A DNA stretch of 34,456 nt, taken from the NCBI GenBank assembly GCA_030647325.1, contig JAUSJN010000034.1:1-34456 (forward strand), given 5' to 3'. Shown in pieces: positions 27,685-34,456 of this stretch. The stretch comes from Nanobdellota archaeon. GTDB lineage: Archaea; Nanobdellota; Nanobdellia; Woesearchaeales; GW2011-AR9. How positions within the stretch are numbered: the first letter of the stretch is position 1; the number at the start of each line of letters is the position of its first letter. Both the position numbers and the translations under genes were made by a program. The notes under the pieces are model-generated. The model ran no database searches, was not told the origin of the DNA, and saw only the letters and a list, made by a program, of their open reading frames with translations.

Positions 27685-28887
27685 ATGGTGTCGCCGTTTG
27701 TGATGATTCTGGTAGCGCTCCTGCTAGCTTTCGCTATCTCAGAAGTGCTGAAAAGGGCTTTAGGAATCCCCCGAGTAGTAGGACAAGTAGGCGCAGGCCT
27801 TATTTTGGGCATCACTTTCTTCAAATCTATTTTATTTAATCAAGAAAACCTGGATGTCCTTTCTTTTCTGGCTAATCTGGGGATAATCTTGATGTTCTAT
27901 TATGTGGGATTAGAGATAAATTTCAAAGTGTTCACGGGAAATATAAAGAGGTCCATCGCTATCTCTTTCGTCAATACTACGCTTCCACTGATCGTTGGCT
28001 TTGCGGTGATGAGATATGTATTTGAGTTCAATACCATAGTGAGCTTGATCATCGGTATCGCTCTATCGGTAAGCGCCCAATCGGTCTCTCTTGGCTTTTT
28101 AGAAGAATTAAAATTGATGAAATCAAAACTAGGAGGGATCATCATCAGCGCCGGTGCAGTCGATGACATCATAGAATTAATATTAGTAAGCATCCTGCTT
28201 TCCTTCTTCCAGCTTACTATCAGTGCTGTGCCACATACCAATCTACTCCTTGGCTTGATCTTATTTGTGGTTACGGTGATGATAGCCAGAGTGTGGTTCA
28301 TCCCTTACACCCTGAAGTTTTTTGATCGGGAAAAGTCCAGCACCGCCCGCTTTACCGGAGCATTGTTGATCGTATTTTTGATCGCCTCATTATCAGAACT
28401 GTTTGGGATGGGATTTCTTATCGGAGCCATGGTCGCGGGCATGATCGTGCGCCAGACTATCTTCAAAGATGTACATATCCCCGACTGGGAAGAACATGAC
28501 ATCGCCAGATCTATCCACATCATCGCCTTTGGTTTTTTAGTCCCGCTCTTTTATGTCTGGGTCGGGCTGAATACTGATATCAGCACCATCGGAGCCAATC
28601 TCTTCTTTGTGATCATCCTTATTCTTATCGCTTTATTTGGAACGGTGGGAGGAAGTACCCTGGCAGTGATGTTTAGTGGAGGAAGCTTTCGCGAAGGTTT
28701 AATGATCGGCTGGGGGCTGACTCCGAAGGGAGACATCGAATTAGCTATCGCCACCCTGGCCTTGACCGCCGGGATAATCACTCCAGCCATTTTTACTGCT
28801 CTAGTGGTGATGGCCTTGTTCACCACACTCATCTCACCATTAGCGTTTAAGTATCTGGTCAGCAAGTCAAAGAGAAAGATCGCCTAA
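27685..28887 (+). CDS. CPA-type Na+(K+)/H+ antiporter
   Basis: 400 aa, 11-12 TM helices, SAGAVDDIIELILVSILL and GWGLTPKGDIELAIA motifs. Confidence 0.9.
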   Translation: MVSPFVMILVALLLAFAISEVLKRALGIPRVVGQVGAGLILGITFFKSILFNQENLDVLSFLANLGIILMFYYVGLEINFKVFTGNIKRSIAISFVNTTLPLIVGFAVMRYVFEFNTIVSLIIGIALSVSAQSVSLGFLEELKLMKSKLGGIIISAGAVDDIIELILVSILLSFFQLTISAVPHTNLLLGLILFVVTVMIARVWFIPYTLKFFDREKSSTARFTGALLIVFLIASLSELFGMGFLIGAMVAGMIVRQTIFKDVHIPDWEEHDIARSIHIIAFGFLVPLFYVWVGLNTDISTIGANLFFVIILILIALFGTVGGSTLAVMFSGGSFREGLMIGWGLTPKGDIELAIATLALTAGIITPAIFTALVVMALFTTLISPLAFKYLVSKSKRKIA

Positions 28888-28956
28888 GTCAATCACTCGC
28901 GACCACCCTCGGTCAATAGACCAAGAGCAGCAAGAAGATATCTGCAAAGATATTGC

Positions 28957-29718
28957 TTAAGGCACAATAGTAATTTTAGTCTTTGGATTTCCTTCTTTAT
29001 CACAACCGAGTATCAAAAAGGAATAGACCTCATCAATTGCTTTATTTTCCAAAGCAATACACCCCAGAGTCCAATCCGAAACACCCACACCGCCGCCCCT
29101 GCCATGGATTTGTATGAAACTTCCTAACTTTGTATTTTGCGGCGGCGACTTACAACCTTTAATCGCTTGCACAATGACATTATATTCTCGTTGAGTGATC
29201 AGTTCGGAAGAAAGCCCCCGTTCAGCGTGCTTGAGGTTAGGATAACTTATCTGCAATGACTTATGAAATCTACTTGGAAATGCAGTAGTGATGAAATATT
29301 CCCCTTCAGGCGTCTTTCCATCTCCTTCATACTCTTTATCGCCTTCCGGCGCAAATCCTAAAGAGATGCCGTATTCCTTAAGTAATTTTGTTTCACAATA
29401 AAGTCCTAATCTGCGCTCAGATTTATCTATGGTGATGTTATGTTTTCCCCTGCAATCATCAAGGAGGCTTTGTAATGGAATCGAGCTGTTGTAGAACCGT
29501 TCCACCTCTTGGCCATTACCTCTGGTAACTATTTCCAGGCGATCATGATCTAACTCATCAGAAATATCTTCACTTTCTTCGCGAACCTTATTTTCAAATG
29601 TCTTTTCCAGCGTAACCACTTTATCTGGCGTTTGATCACCTACTTCAACATACTCCACAGAATAGATATACGACGAACATGAAATAAGTAGTGCGCCGCC
29701 GAGGGGGAAGATCTTCAT
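28957..29718 (-). CDS. L,D-transpeptidase (YkuD)-like lipoprotein
   Basis: IQIHGRGGGVGVSDWTLGCIALEN (HG...S.GC catalytic pattern); GGALLISC lipobox. Confidence 0.85.
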   Translation of the reverse strand: MKIFPLGGALLISCSSYIYSVEYVEVGDQTPDKVVTLEKTFENKVREESEDISDELDHDRLEIVTRGNGQEVERFYNSSIPLQSLLDDCRGKHNITIDKSERRLGLYCETKLLKEYGISLGFAPEGDKEYEGDGKTPEGEYFITTAFPSRFHKSLQISYPNLKHAERGLSSELITQREYNVIVQAIKGCKSPPQNTKLGSFIQIHGRGGGVGVSDWTLGCIALENKAIDEVYSFLILGCDKEGNPKTKITIVP

Positions 29719-29815
29719 GGTTATAACTTCAAAGCATCATTTTAAAAATGTTTCTGAGAAAATCCTGTTTTATTACAGCTATCTTAATATAAGAGTTATA
29801 TCCCCGCAAGAAACC

Positions 29816-30802
29816 ATGCTGCAAAAATACCATCTGGTCTTTCTAATTGCTGTACTTCTATTTGTAAGCAGCTGCACCAGCTCTGCTAACACCATTGAAC
29901 AGCAAGCAGCTGTAGACCAAGGGAATATTAACGTCTTTTTCTGTCCCTCCGAAAATTGCGAATCGGCATTATTAGAATTTCTAGATTCTGCCGAACATTC
30001 CATCCACTGCGCCTTGTTTGATATCGGCTTGACCTCGGTACAAGAAAAATTACTGGAAAAGGAGAAGGAAATAGAAGTGATGGTAGTGACCGATGACGAT
30101 TACCTCAAGAAGTTCAATCATCCTTTTGTCAAGCCTGACTCGCACGGCCTGATGCATGACAAGTTTTGTGTCATCGACGGGAAGAAAGTGAGCACCGGCT
30201 CCATGAATCCCACCGGTAATGACGCACATAAGAACAACAACAATCTGCTGCTGATAGAATCGGTCTTGCTTGCCGAAAATTATGAGGATGAATTCCAGGA
30301 GATGTGGAATGGTGTATTTAAGAAAGGCAATAAGGTAGAAAAACCAAGCTTATTATTGAATGGTAAGCGCATCAAAAATTATTTCTGTCCGGAAGATTCC
30401 TGCGCGGAACAAGTCAAAGAAGAATTGCAGAAAGCAGAAACATCGATCTATTTCATGACTTTTTCATTCACCCATGATGGCATCGCCAATATTTTACTGC
30501 TGAAGAATCTGGATGGAGTGGAAGTGAAAGGAGTGATGGAAGTTAAACAGATCTCAGAACATTCTGAGTTCAATCGCCTAATGCAAAATCAGGTAGATGT
30601 CCGCAAAGACGGAAATAAGAATAACCTGCATCACAAGGTTTTCATCATCGATGGGAAAACGGTAGTTACCGGCTCATTCAATCCTTCCGCCAACGGCGAT
30701 CAGAAGAATGATGAGAATGTGATCATTATTGAGGATGCGGAGATGGCCAAAGAGTTTACGGAAGAGTTCTGGAAAGTGTATGGGGAAGCCGCTTCACCCT
30801 AA
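29816..30802 (+). CDS. phospholipase D-like lipoprotein with two HKD motifs
   Basis: HDKFCVIDGKKVSTGSMNPTGND and HHKVFIIDGKTVVTGSFNPSANGD. Start reassigned from 29717 to ATG 29816, which gives signal MLQKYHLVFLIAVLLFVSSC. Confidence 0.9.
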   Translation: MLQKYHLVFLIAVLLFVSSCTSSANTIEQQAAVDQGNINVFFCPSENCESALLEFLDSAEHSIHCALFDIGLTSVQEKLLEKEKEIEVMVVTDDDYLKKFNHPFVKPDSHGLMHDKFCVIDGKKVSTGSMNPTGNDAHKNNNNLLLIESVLLAENYEDEFQEMWNGVFKKGNKVEKPSLLLNGKRIKNYFCPEDSCAEQVKEELQKAETSIYFMTFSFTHDGIANILLLKNLDGVEVKGVMEVKQISEHSEFNRLMQNQVDVRKDGNKNNLHHKVFIIDGKTVVTGSFNPSANGDQKNDENVIIIEDAEMAKEFTEEFWKVYGEAASP

Positions 30803-31735
30803 ATTATCCAAGATATCATGCGCGTTAGTGGTAGAAAGATATTCTGCGATCTCTTTATTCTCCGCTTTTAATAAGATATTCATCTTTAATGATGTCTTCT
30901 CTTCATTGCTGACCCTGGCAAATCTGTCAACCGCGATCAAGCCGTAGGGATATCCTAAGAAGATCGCGTCTTTACTATTTTCAACCAGAAAAGGCAGAAA
31001 GTTTCTATTACCGGTAAATCGGAAAACATGCCTTGCCTTTTCATGCAGCTTGACAAAATAAGAATCATTTTCCACAACATAGCTCCAGCACCAGGAAGGG
31101 CTTAGTCTGTTAAGCAAAACAACCGGTGAATTTCCAGAAGCAGTAAAGAGAGAGGATGATTTGGCGATAGCACAGACCTGAGCAGGAAGTTTAGAAAGAT
31201 ATTTTTCTTCATTACGGAAGGAAGGATCTAAAATTCCATCAAGAACAATAATGTCGGCGGAGATGGTCGCAGATAAAGCTAATTCTGCAAATCTCCGGGC
31301 GAGGGCAGGGATAACTGTGATCGATGCTCTTTCTACCCCTTTTTTGATGGTGTTGTCAGTGGAAGAGATTAATAGGTCTTGTTCATCTACCAGCGGCATA
31401 CCTTCAGAGAATATTTTTGACTCATAAACAACTTCATAATGCTCATATTTAGCAGTGGTAAGAAGATAAAACTCGTGTTTTTGATTTTTGATTATTTTAT
31501 TATTTTGATATACCAAGGCCCCGACACGGATAAAACTCAGACAGAAATTTCCGGCAGAGATGATTTCTGCCTGCCCGCCATCAATGAAGGCGATTGATTT
31601 AAGAGAAGAAGATAGTGGAATTTGTTCAAAATTATTTTTGTTGATCTCAATCAGTTTATTATTAAAAAGAATCTTGTCCGAAGAAGGGAATTGTTGGATT
31701 TTTTCCTTCAGCTCTTTGGATATTTTATTTAGCAT
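30794..31735 (-). CDS. NurA-like nuclease domain protein
   Basis: AFIDGGQAEI, DIIVLDGIL, GYPYGLIAVDRFARVSNEEK motifs. Confidence 0.7.
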   Translation of the reverse strand: MLNKISKELKEKIQQFPSSDKILFNNKLIEINKNNFEQIPLSSSLKSIAFIDGGQAEIISAGNFCLSFIRVGALVYQNNKIIKNQKHEFYLLTTAKYEHYEVVYESKIFSEGMPLVDEQDLLISSTDNTIKKGVERASITVIPALARRFAELALSATISADIIVLDGILDPSFRNEEKYLSKLPAQVCAIAKSSSLFTASGNSPVVLLNRLSPSWCWSYVVENDSYFVKLHEKARHVFRFTGNRNFLPFLVENSKDAIFLGYPYGLIAVDRFARVSNEEKTSLKMNILLKAENKEIAEYLSTTNAHDILDNLG

Positions 31736-31801
31736 GTAAGAATTGAACTGGATATGTTATTAACAATTATTGTTCTTAATCATATGATAAAGGGCTAAGT
31801 A

Positions 31802-32248
31802 TTATTTGTATTTACCCTTCAAATATGCTCTTACTTCCATCAGGATCTGACCCATCATATTCTTACCTGACCCATCTTTACCTTCTCCCCAAAAGTAGTC
31901 ATCTGGATTTGCCTCAATCAATTCCTCTTCTCCTGTTGAAAGGAGTAATTTTTCCAGGCTAGGATATGATTCAAATTTAGTCCTTACTGCCTCTCTTAAT
32001 ATATCTACTTTTAGATTATCCCAATCATCAGGGTAATTTTTATTTTGCAGACTCAAGATCTTAGCATCTCTTGGCGTGGGTGTTTCTTTAATCCTTTGCG
32101 CATATTCAGGATCGGATCTTTCAAATTTTCTAAATTGATAATAATGTTCTGTAGATCCCCATACTTCTCCATGTAATTCTATAGGATAAGGAGCCAAATT
32201 AGAAAAATCTTTCCATTCCGCTATTTTACTTAAGAATCTGATTGCCAT
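31802..32248 (-). CDS. NADAR (YbiA-like) family protein
   Basis: FSNLAPYPIELHGEVWGSTEHYYQFRKF...DDYFWGEGKDGSGKNMMGQILMEVR. Confidence 0.95.
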   Translation of the reverse strand: MAIRFLSKIAEWKDFSNLAPYPIELHGEVWGSTEHYYQFRKFERSDPEYAQRIKETPTPRDAKILSLQNKNYPDDWDNLKVDILREAVRTKFESYPSLEKLLLSTGEEELIEANPDDYFWGEGKDGSGKNMMGQILMEVRAYLKGKYK

Positions 32249-32322
32249 AGGTTATAAATAAAAAGCCCTCGGCGAGCAAACAAAAGGACTTTGCCTTTTG
32301 AGCTCACCTCAGTCTTTGTCAA

Positions 32323-32427
32323 AGCCCTCGGCGAGGATTGAACTCGCGACCTCGTCCTTACCAAGGACGCGCCCTATTGCGCTTCGCGCAAACTTTACTG
32401 CGCAAAGTACCGCTAGGCCACGAGGGC
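32323..32427 (-). tRNA. tRNA-Thr(GGT) with ~31-nt insertion in the D-loop
   Basis: Acceptor GCCCTCG/CGAGGGC; anticodon arm CGTCC-TTGGTAA-GGACG; T-arm GCGAG-TTCAATC-CTCGC. Removing 32377..32407 restores D-arm GGCCTAGCGGTATAGGGC. Confidence 0.85.
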
Positions 32428-32431
32428 ATGG

Positions 32432-32563
32432 TGCCGGGGAAGGGACTTTCAAGCCACAACCACAGTTGCAGGCAATTTGAACCCCCGAACCCACTAAGAG
32501 ACAGGATGACTTATGTTTTGCAACTTAAGTCCTGCGCATTTGGCCAAGCTTTGCTACCCCGGC
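32432..32563 (-). tRNA. tRNA-Leu(TAA) with anticodon-loop intron (32508..32523) and ~30-nt T-arm insertion (32445..32474)
   Basis: Acceptor GCCGGGG/CCCCGGC-A; anticodon stem CAGGA/TCCTG with CTTAAG^A; T-arm GGGGG-TTCAAAT-[insertion]-CCCTT; followed by CCA in the DNA. Confidence 0.8.
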
Positions 32564-32660
32564 GAATAGCTGACCCACGCAGTGCCTCATTACATAGTAG
32601 GTTAAAACTAAAACAAGCCTTTCATTTATAAATTTTCTTTTAATATATACTATATCAATA

Positions 32661-33305
32661 ATGATTATAAAGTTGTTAACCCTAACCAGAGCCATGACCA
32701 AAGTAGAGGTATTTCCTACCCTTAAGGAAGCAGACGAAAAATTACTGATACATTTTTCCAGAAATAGGGATTTAGTCATCAGCATCTTCCATGAACTACA
32801 GGCCCGCGCCGAGGTCTACAAGCAAAGCGCTGACTTCCAGAAACTCCATCCAGAAGAGGAGGAGACTGGTTTTACAATTGAAGAGATTTTACTTCTCAGC
32901 AAAGGACTAGGCCGCGGAGAAACGGCGACCGCGCTGGTCAAATTATACTCCTTCGACCTTAACCTCTATGGTTTTGATCAGATGGTCTTTAATCCAAGTA
33001 ATATCCTCACTTTTGCTCCTTATGATTCCATAGATATATTAGCAGAAAATGTCCTTGAACAAGTTAAACAAGAGAAAAGCAAACATCTCGACTTTCGGGT
33101 CGAACCTGTTTTTTACACTGTACTCGAGCCCTTTAGCTACTCTGAGCAGGATAAATTGGAATCCCGAGAAGCTTTGGGCTACAAAGCATTCTCCCGGGAA
33201 GATAAGCTGATTTTTGATAAACATATAAATGACTATGTAGAGCGAGCGCTTACTTCGGCAGAGATCAAGAGATTTATCTCCGCCTATACTAAATTCTTAA
33301 ACTAA
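32661..33305 (+). CDS. hypothetical protein (start may be ATG at 32694)
   Basis: 214-aa ORF with protein-like composition; no family recognised. Confidence 0.6.
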   Translation: MIIKLLTLTRAMTKVEVFPTLKEADEKLLIHFSRNRDLVISIFHELQARAEVYKQSADFQKLHPEEEETGFTIEEILLLSKGLGRGETATALVKLYSFDLNLYGFDQMVFNPSNILTFAPYDSIDILAENVLEQVKQEKSKHLDFRVEPVFYTVLEPFSYSEQDKLESREALGYKAFSREDKLIFDKHINDYVERALTSAEIKRFISAYTKFLN

Positions 33306-33328
33306 ATGCCAGGGAACAGCTTTTTGAA

Positions 33329-33403
33329 ACGCGGAGAATTCCACCACTTTATAGAGTGGTGGTTTGCAAGCAAACCACTTATCAATGTGTGGAATTCTTG
33401 CGT
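33329..33403. repeat. compound hairpin / three-way-junction-like inverted repeats
   Basis: Outer AGAATTCCAC/GTGGAATTCT; inner CCACCACT-TTATAG-AGTGGTGG; GGTTTGC-AA-GCAAACC. Confidence 0.75.
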
Positions 33404-33405
33404 GC

Positions 33406-33536
33406 TCAAAATTAGGCTGGGTGGTGAGCGAAGCGAACATGCCATCGGTCCACTCGAAAACATAGTTTCCGGTGTGCCAGAGAAATAGCTGTTTCTCTGT
33501 GCATATTGACCGATGGTCCGCCCAGTCCTATTTTGA
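33406..33536. repeat. long imperfect inverted repeat (structured RNA or MITE-like)
   Basis: TCAAAATTAGGCTGGGTGG ... revcomp of CCGCCCAGTCCTATTTTGA; inner CCATCGGTC/GACCGATGG; apical CAGAGAAA/TTTCTCTG. Confidence 0.75.
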
Positions 33537-33587
33537 CACAGCCACAGAAACAATAATCGTCAATCACTCACTCGGTTCGTTCGGACC

Positions 33588-33614
33588 CTGACTATTCCTT
33601 CATGGAACAGTCAG
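33588..33614. repeat. near-perfect dyad just upstream of TATA box (operator-like or terminator)
   Basis: CTGACTaTTCC-TTCAT-GGAAcAGTCAG. Confidence 0.7.
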
Positions 33615-33615
33615 A

Positions 33616-33623
33616 TTTAAATA
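33616..33623 (+). promoter_or_regulatory. TATA box of leader peptide/DAHP synthase transcript
   Basis: TTTAAATA followed by 24 nt then ATG; same geometry as the promoter of the CBS-HPF gene and others in this window. Confidence 0.65.
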
Positions 33624-33647
33624 TCTGTACTATTTTTGGGAGTAACT

Positions 33648-33725
33648 ATGGCTTGGGCTAGCGTTAAAGGAACTGAAATGAATGCTAGCTTTTTCTCTGC
33701 ATTTTATTTTTACTTTTATCTGTAA
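33648..33725 (+). CDS. aromatic-rich leader peptide, 25 aa, MAWASVKGTEMNASFFSAFYFYFYL
   Basis: Hand translation: 5 Phe, 3 Tyr, 1 Trp; located between a TATA box and the DAHP synthase ORF. Confidence 0.65.
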   Translation: MAWASVKGTEMNASFFSAFYFYFYL

Positions 33726-33779
33726 ATCCGGATTCGCTTCCCGGGTTTACGATGAATAAGTTTCATCACACCGGTTTTT
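33722..33779 (+). promoter_or_regulatory. putative attenuator: antiterminator hairpin versus terminator-like hairpin plus T-tract
   Basis: GTAAATCCGG(33722-33731)/CCGGGTTTAC(33741-33750) competes with CCGG(33741-33744)...GATGAA/TTCATC...CCGG(33771-33774) followed by TTTTT. Confidence 0.5.
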
Positions 33780-33836
33780 CGCGAATCCCAACCAAAAGTG
33801 TAGAAGGAAGGCCAGTGAAAGAAGGAGGCCCATAAC

Positions 33837-34456
33837 ATGTTAGGACTGGAAATAATGACTGAAGAACAACTGGAGACAAGAGCTGCTCAAGCGCAGGAAA
33901 ACGGATATTGGCTGGTAGCCAGGGAAAGATTTGATGAGTATAAAGATAATCTTAAAACCATGCGATTCACTATCGGCAGGGTAGAGATAGGGACAGCAAA
34001 ACCAGTGATCATCGCCGGGCCATGCACGGTTCATTCACGAGAACAGACTATAGAGACTGCCTTACAGGTGAAGGCAGGAGGCGCAGACCTGCTCCGCGGC
34101 GGCGCTTATAAGCCCAGAACATCACCGTATTCTTTTCAGGGTTTGGGGTTGGAAGGGTTGAAAATACTAGCCGAAGCAAGCGAACTAACTGGCCTTCCCA
34201 TTGTGAGCGAAGTGTTGGACCAATATAAGGTAGAAGAAGTTGGATTTTATGCTGAGGTGCTGCAGATTGGTGCTCGTAATATGCAGAACTTCGCCTTGCT
34301 TCAAGAGGTAGGAAAATACGCTGCAAAACATGATAAAGCAGTGCTACTGAAAACTGGTCCCAAGCCGAAACTTAAAGAAGTGTTATGCGCAGCAGAATAT
34401 CTGGCCCTAGAGTATGACCAGCAAGGAAAAAAACCTAAAATAATCCTCTGCGAACG
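33837..34456 (+). CDS. 3-deoxy-7-phosphoheptulonate (DAHP) synthase, 5' part, runs off window
   Basis: Open frame to window end, so missing from ORF track. [53 protein letters not shown] 8 nt before ATG. Confidence 0.92.
   Translation, partial: MLGLEIMTEEQLETRAAQAQENGYWLVARERFDEYKDNLKTMRFTIGRVEIGTAKPVIIAGPCTVHSREQTIETALQVKAGGADLLRGGAYKPRTSPYSFQGLGLEGLKILAEASELTGLPIVSEVLDQYKVEEVGFYAEVLQIGARNMQNFALLQEVGKYAAKHDKAVLLKTGPKPKLKEVLCAAEYLALEYDQQGKKPKIILCE

Noticed and set aside
28888-28956. Shared string GTCAATCACTC here and near 33559
   Set aside because: Only about 11 nt in common; too short to call a repeat family from this window.
32298-32785. Several ORFs (32298-32480, 32309-32494, 32338-32631, 32525-32785)
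   Set aside because: They overlap the two tRNA genes and their flanks; no protein-like pattern.
33329-33536. SRP RNA or RNase P RNA
   Set aside because: Signature motifs of either RNA could not be identified by eye; left as unclassified structured element.
33840-34326. Minus-strand ORFs 33840-34034 and 34048-34326
   Set aside because: Antisense to the recognisable DAHP synthase CDS, which is missing from the track only because it has no stop in the window.

Overview
Archaeal (probably DPANN/Woesearchaeota-like) chromosome segment. Archaeal markers are ribosomal protein L15e, a NurA-like nuclease, intron-containing tRNAs, and TATA-box promoters sitting about 22-25 nt upstream of start codons. 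The window opens with the end of a Type I-like RM locus (partial N6 methylase plus HsdS). Transporters and a CBS protein with an HPF/RaiA-like C-terminus follow. A ~15-kb minus-strand locus then carries two tandem pairs, each a class III signal-peptide-like anchor protein overlapping the gene of a large secreted protein. One secreted protein is 740 aa, with a clan-CD/CHAT-like segment and an EDIY-repeat tail. The other is 3403 aa, with kinase-like segments, two HExxH segments and repeated modules. After this come L15e, a CcdA-like operon, CorA, a CPA-type antiporter, a YkuD L,D-transpeptidase, a two-HKD PLD lipoprotein, a NurA-like protein and a NADAR protein. Next are tRNA-Leu(TAA) and tRNA-Thr(GGT), both with extra insertions, then a structured intergenic region and the 5' part of DAHP synthase. 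The most striking observation is an unlisted 25-codon ORF upstream of DAHP synthase, MAWASVKGTEMNASFFSAFYFYFYL*. It lies 24 nt after a TATA box and is followed by mutually exclusive hairpins and a T-tract. This looks like a ribosome-mediated attenuator for aromatic amino acid synthesis in an archaeon. All homology statements come from reading the sequence by eye; no searches or folding programs were run.
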